In this document: piece after piece, positions 5,393-6,658 of the stretch
Layout: the number at the start of each line of letters is the position of its first letter
Numbering within the stretch: the stretch's first letter is position 1
Origin: an uncultured Prevotella sp.
GTDB lineage: Bacteria; Bacteroidota; Bacteroidia; Bacteroidales; Bacteroidaceae
Length of the DNA: 6,658 nt
Direction of reading: 5' to 3'
Assembly: GCA_934230115.1 (NCBI GenBank)
Contig: CAKQEI010000091.1
Coordinates: forward strand, 1-6,658
The notes under the pieces: model-generated
What the model was told of the DNA's origin: nothing
The model's database searches: none
Seen by the model: the letters and a program-made list of their open reading frames with translations, nothing else
Program-made: the position numbers and the translations under genes

Positions 5393-6658
5393 TCAATAAG
5401 CAAATAATTTCTTCTTTCCATTTTTAATGTACACCTGTCCTTTTTGTGGATTTATCACTTTTCTGCCCATTAAATCATAAACACAATTCTTGGAATCATA
5501 GTGTTCTGTGGTGACATTATGTATTGCTGTCGGGAAATCATCTGTCTCTATAAAATTAGTGAAATAATCCCATCCCCAAGCATTTCGATATTTTTCTGCG
5601 GCACCGATTGGGACATAGATGGGAATATCGTTAGGAGTTCTTAAATAAAAATCAGAATTGTATTTTCCAAAAGGAGAGTTTCCCGGATTAAGGGTGCTTT
5701 CCTTGCATACAGGAGGTTCAGAGGACATACAATAGATACGTTTTAAACCTGGCATATAGGAACAGCACTCTTGTCCCAAAAAGTTCAATGTTGCAGGAAA
5801 GATTATCTGTTCTAACGAGTCACAATGATAAAAGGCTTCTCTTTCTATCGTTTCAAGTCCATTTGGCAAATTTATTTTTTTTAATGATTCGCATTGTTCG
5901 AATGCTGCACGATCAATACTTTTCACAGTAGATGGTATGTTTACCTCTTGCAAATCCCAACAATCATTAGCAAAACAACTGGGGATTCTTCCCAATCCTT
6001 CTGGCAAATGTATTTTTTTCAGAGGATAGTTCTGTTGAAAAGTATTGGTACCTGCTATCGTTTGGCATGAATTTGGAATCCATACCTCTTTCAAACGGCA
6101 AGCGTAAAAAGCTGCATCGCCAATCTTTTCCAATCCATCTGGTAAATTGATGGATGAAATCTTTGACATAAAAAAAACACCGTCACCGATTTCCTTGATG
6201 GTAGAAGGCAACACAATTGTTCCTGTCAGACTACGACAATTCATGAAAACCAATTGTCCGAACCGTTCAAAGCCTTCTGGAAACACCAACGGATCGGTCT
6301 TGAGGCTTACACAATCCGAGAATGCGTAAGTTCCCAAATACTGCAATGAAGAGGGAATGTTTACCTCTTCAAGATTGATGCAGTAAGAGAAAGCACCTTC
6401 TTCTATTCGTTTGACTCCATCTGGCAGGATGATTCTCCTTAGATGGATAGTGTTTATAAATTCCCAACTTGGGTCCAACTGTTCTTTTTGATGCCAAAAG
6501 GCATCTTCTGGGACAATTCCATTCTCTATCTCAGCATTTTCAAGATTTATGACAGAAAGCCTTCCTTTGAAAGAAGCATCCCAAAGAGTACGAATATCAG
6601 CAGCATCCACAGTTCCTCTGACCACCAAGGAGTCTACATTATAAATGTTGTTTCCCAA
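5393..6658 (-). CDS. BspA-like leucine-rich-repeat surface protein (partial, 5' end outside window)
   Basis: The C-terminal 421 residues of a protein whose frame is open to the right edge; the apparent start there is a TTG at the window end and is not the true start. Residues 8-48 (VDSLVVRGTVDAADIRTL and LSVINLENAEI) match the usual opening of BspA-type proteins, so perhaps a few dozen residues including the signal peptide are missing. Residues about 73-310 carry ten or eleven LRR_5 repeats of roughly 23 residues, such as LKKINLPNGLETIEREAFYHCDS and LEEVNIPSSLQYLGTYAFSDCVS. Residues 346-371 (IYVPIGAAEKYRNAWGWDYFTNFIE) are the standard closing module, and 391-418 (NCVYDLMGRK, KGQVYIKNGKKK) resemble a type IX sorting tail like that of the GLUG protein. 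BspA relatives bind host proteins or other bacteria; that role here is inference. It is followed by the repeat-rich gap and is not in an operon with the nuclease relic. Confidence 0.88.
   Translation of the reverse strand: MGNNIYNVDSLVVRGTVDAADIRTLWDASFKGRLSVINLENAEIENGIVPEDAFWHQKEQLDPSWEFINTIHLRRIILPDGVKRIEEGAFSYCINLEEVNIPSSLQYLGTYAFSDCVSLKTDPLVFPEGFERFGQLVFMNCRSLTGTIVLPSTIKEIGDGVFFMSKISSINLPDGLEKIGDAAFYACRLKEVWIPNSCQTIAGTNTFQQNYPLKKIHLPEGLGRIPSCFANDCWDLQEVNIPSTVKSIDRAAFEQCESLKKINLPNGLETIEREAFYHCDSLEQIIFPATLNFLGQECCSYMPGLKRIYCMSSEPPVCKESTLNPGNSPFGKYNSDFYLRTPNDIPIYVPIGAAEKYRNAWGWDYFTNFIETDDFPTAIHNVTTEHYDSKNCVYDLMGRKVINPQKGQVYIKNGKKKLFAY

Overview
The window looks like accessory or edge DNA from an AT-rich Bacteroidales genome, most likely Prevotella or a close relative. 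This rests on four signs: a BspA-like leucine-rich-repeat surface protein, a GLUG-type repeat surface protein, start regions with no Shine-Dalgarno sequence, and two matches to the Bacteroidetes promoter form (GTTG, 20 bases, TAnnTTTG). The taxon is an inference from family content, not from a search.

Layout, left to right. (1) At 1-1109, a 5'-truncated IS66-family transposase on the + strand that keeps the catalytic DDE residues. (2) At 1175-3511 (-), a 778-residue secreted protein with about 15 GLUG-like repeats and a C-terminal tail resembling type IX secretion cargo. (3) At 3512-3730, its leader and likely promoter. (4) At 3731-3859 (+), a second, short IS66 relic, about 91% identical in its main block to the first, with an in-frame internal deletion that removes the catalytic glutamate. 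(5) At 3871-4859 (-), a broken DUF1016/YhcG-type PDDEXK nuclease gene whose deletion and frameshift remove the segment where the family carries its nuclease core; its N-terminal half carries two copies of a 27-base palindrome read in frame as NRQPTA(D/G)DL. (6) At 4860-5392, a gene-free stretch rich in structure: the nuclease promoter, a CGTATCATG inverted/direct repeat, a four-unit array with a 31-32-base period, and a direct-repeat/hairpin/direct-repeat element. (7) At 5393-6658 (-), the C-terminal 421 residues of a BspA-like LRR surface protein running off the right edge.

The two surface proteins share the same tail design (V[FY]DL.GRK ... KG..YI.NGKK) and are probably exported and anchored by the same route. 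The genes do not form an evident operon: the IS remnants and the nuclease relic separate them, and decay (truncation, in-frame deletion, frameshift) marks the centre of the window as a degrading insertion region. The least explained signals are the regular 32-base array at 5034-5160 and the in-frame palindromes in the nuclease gene.
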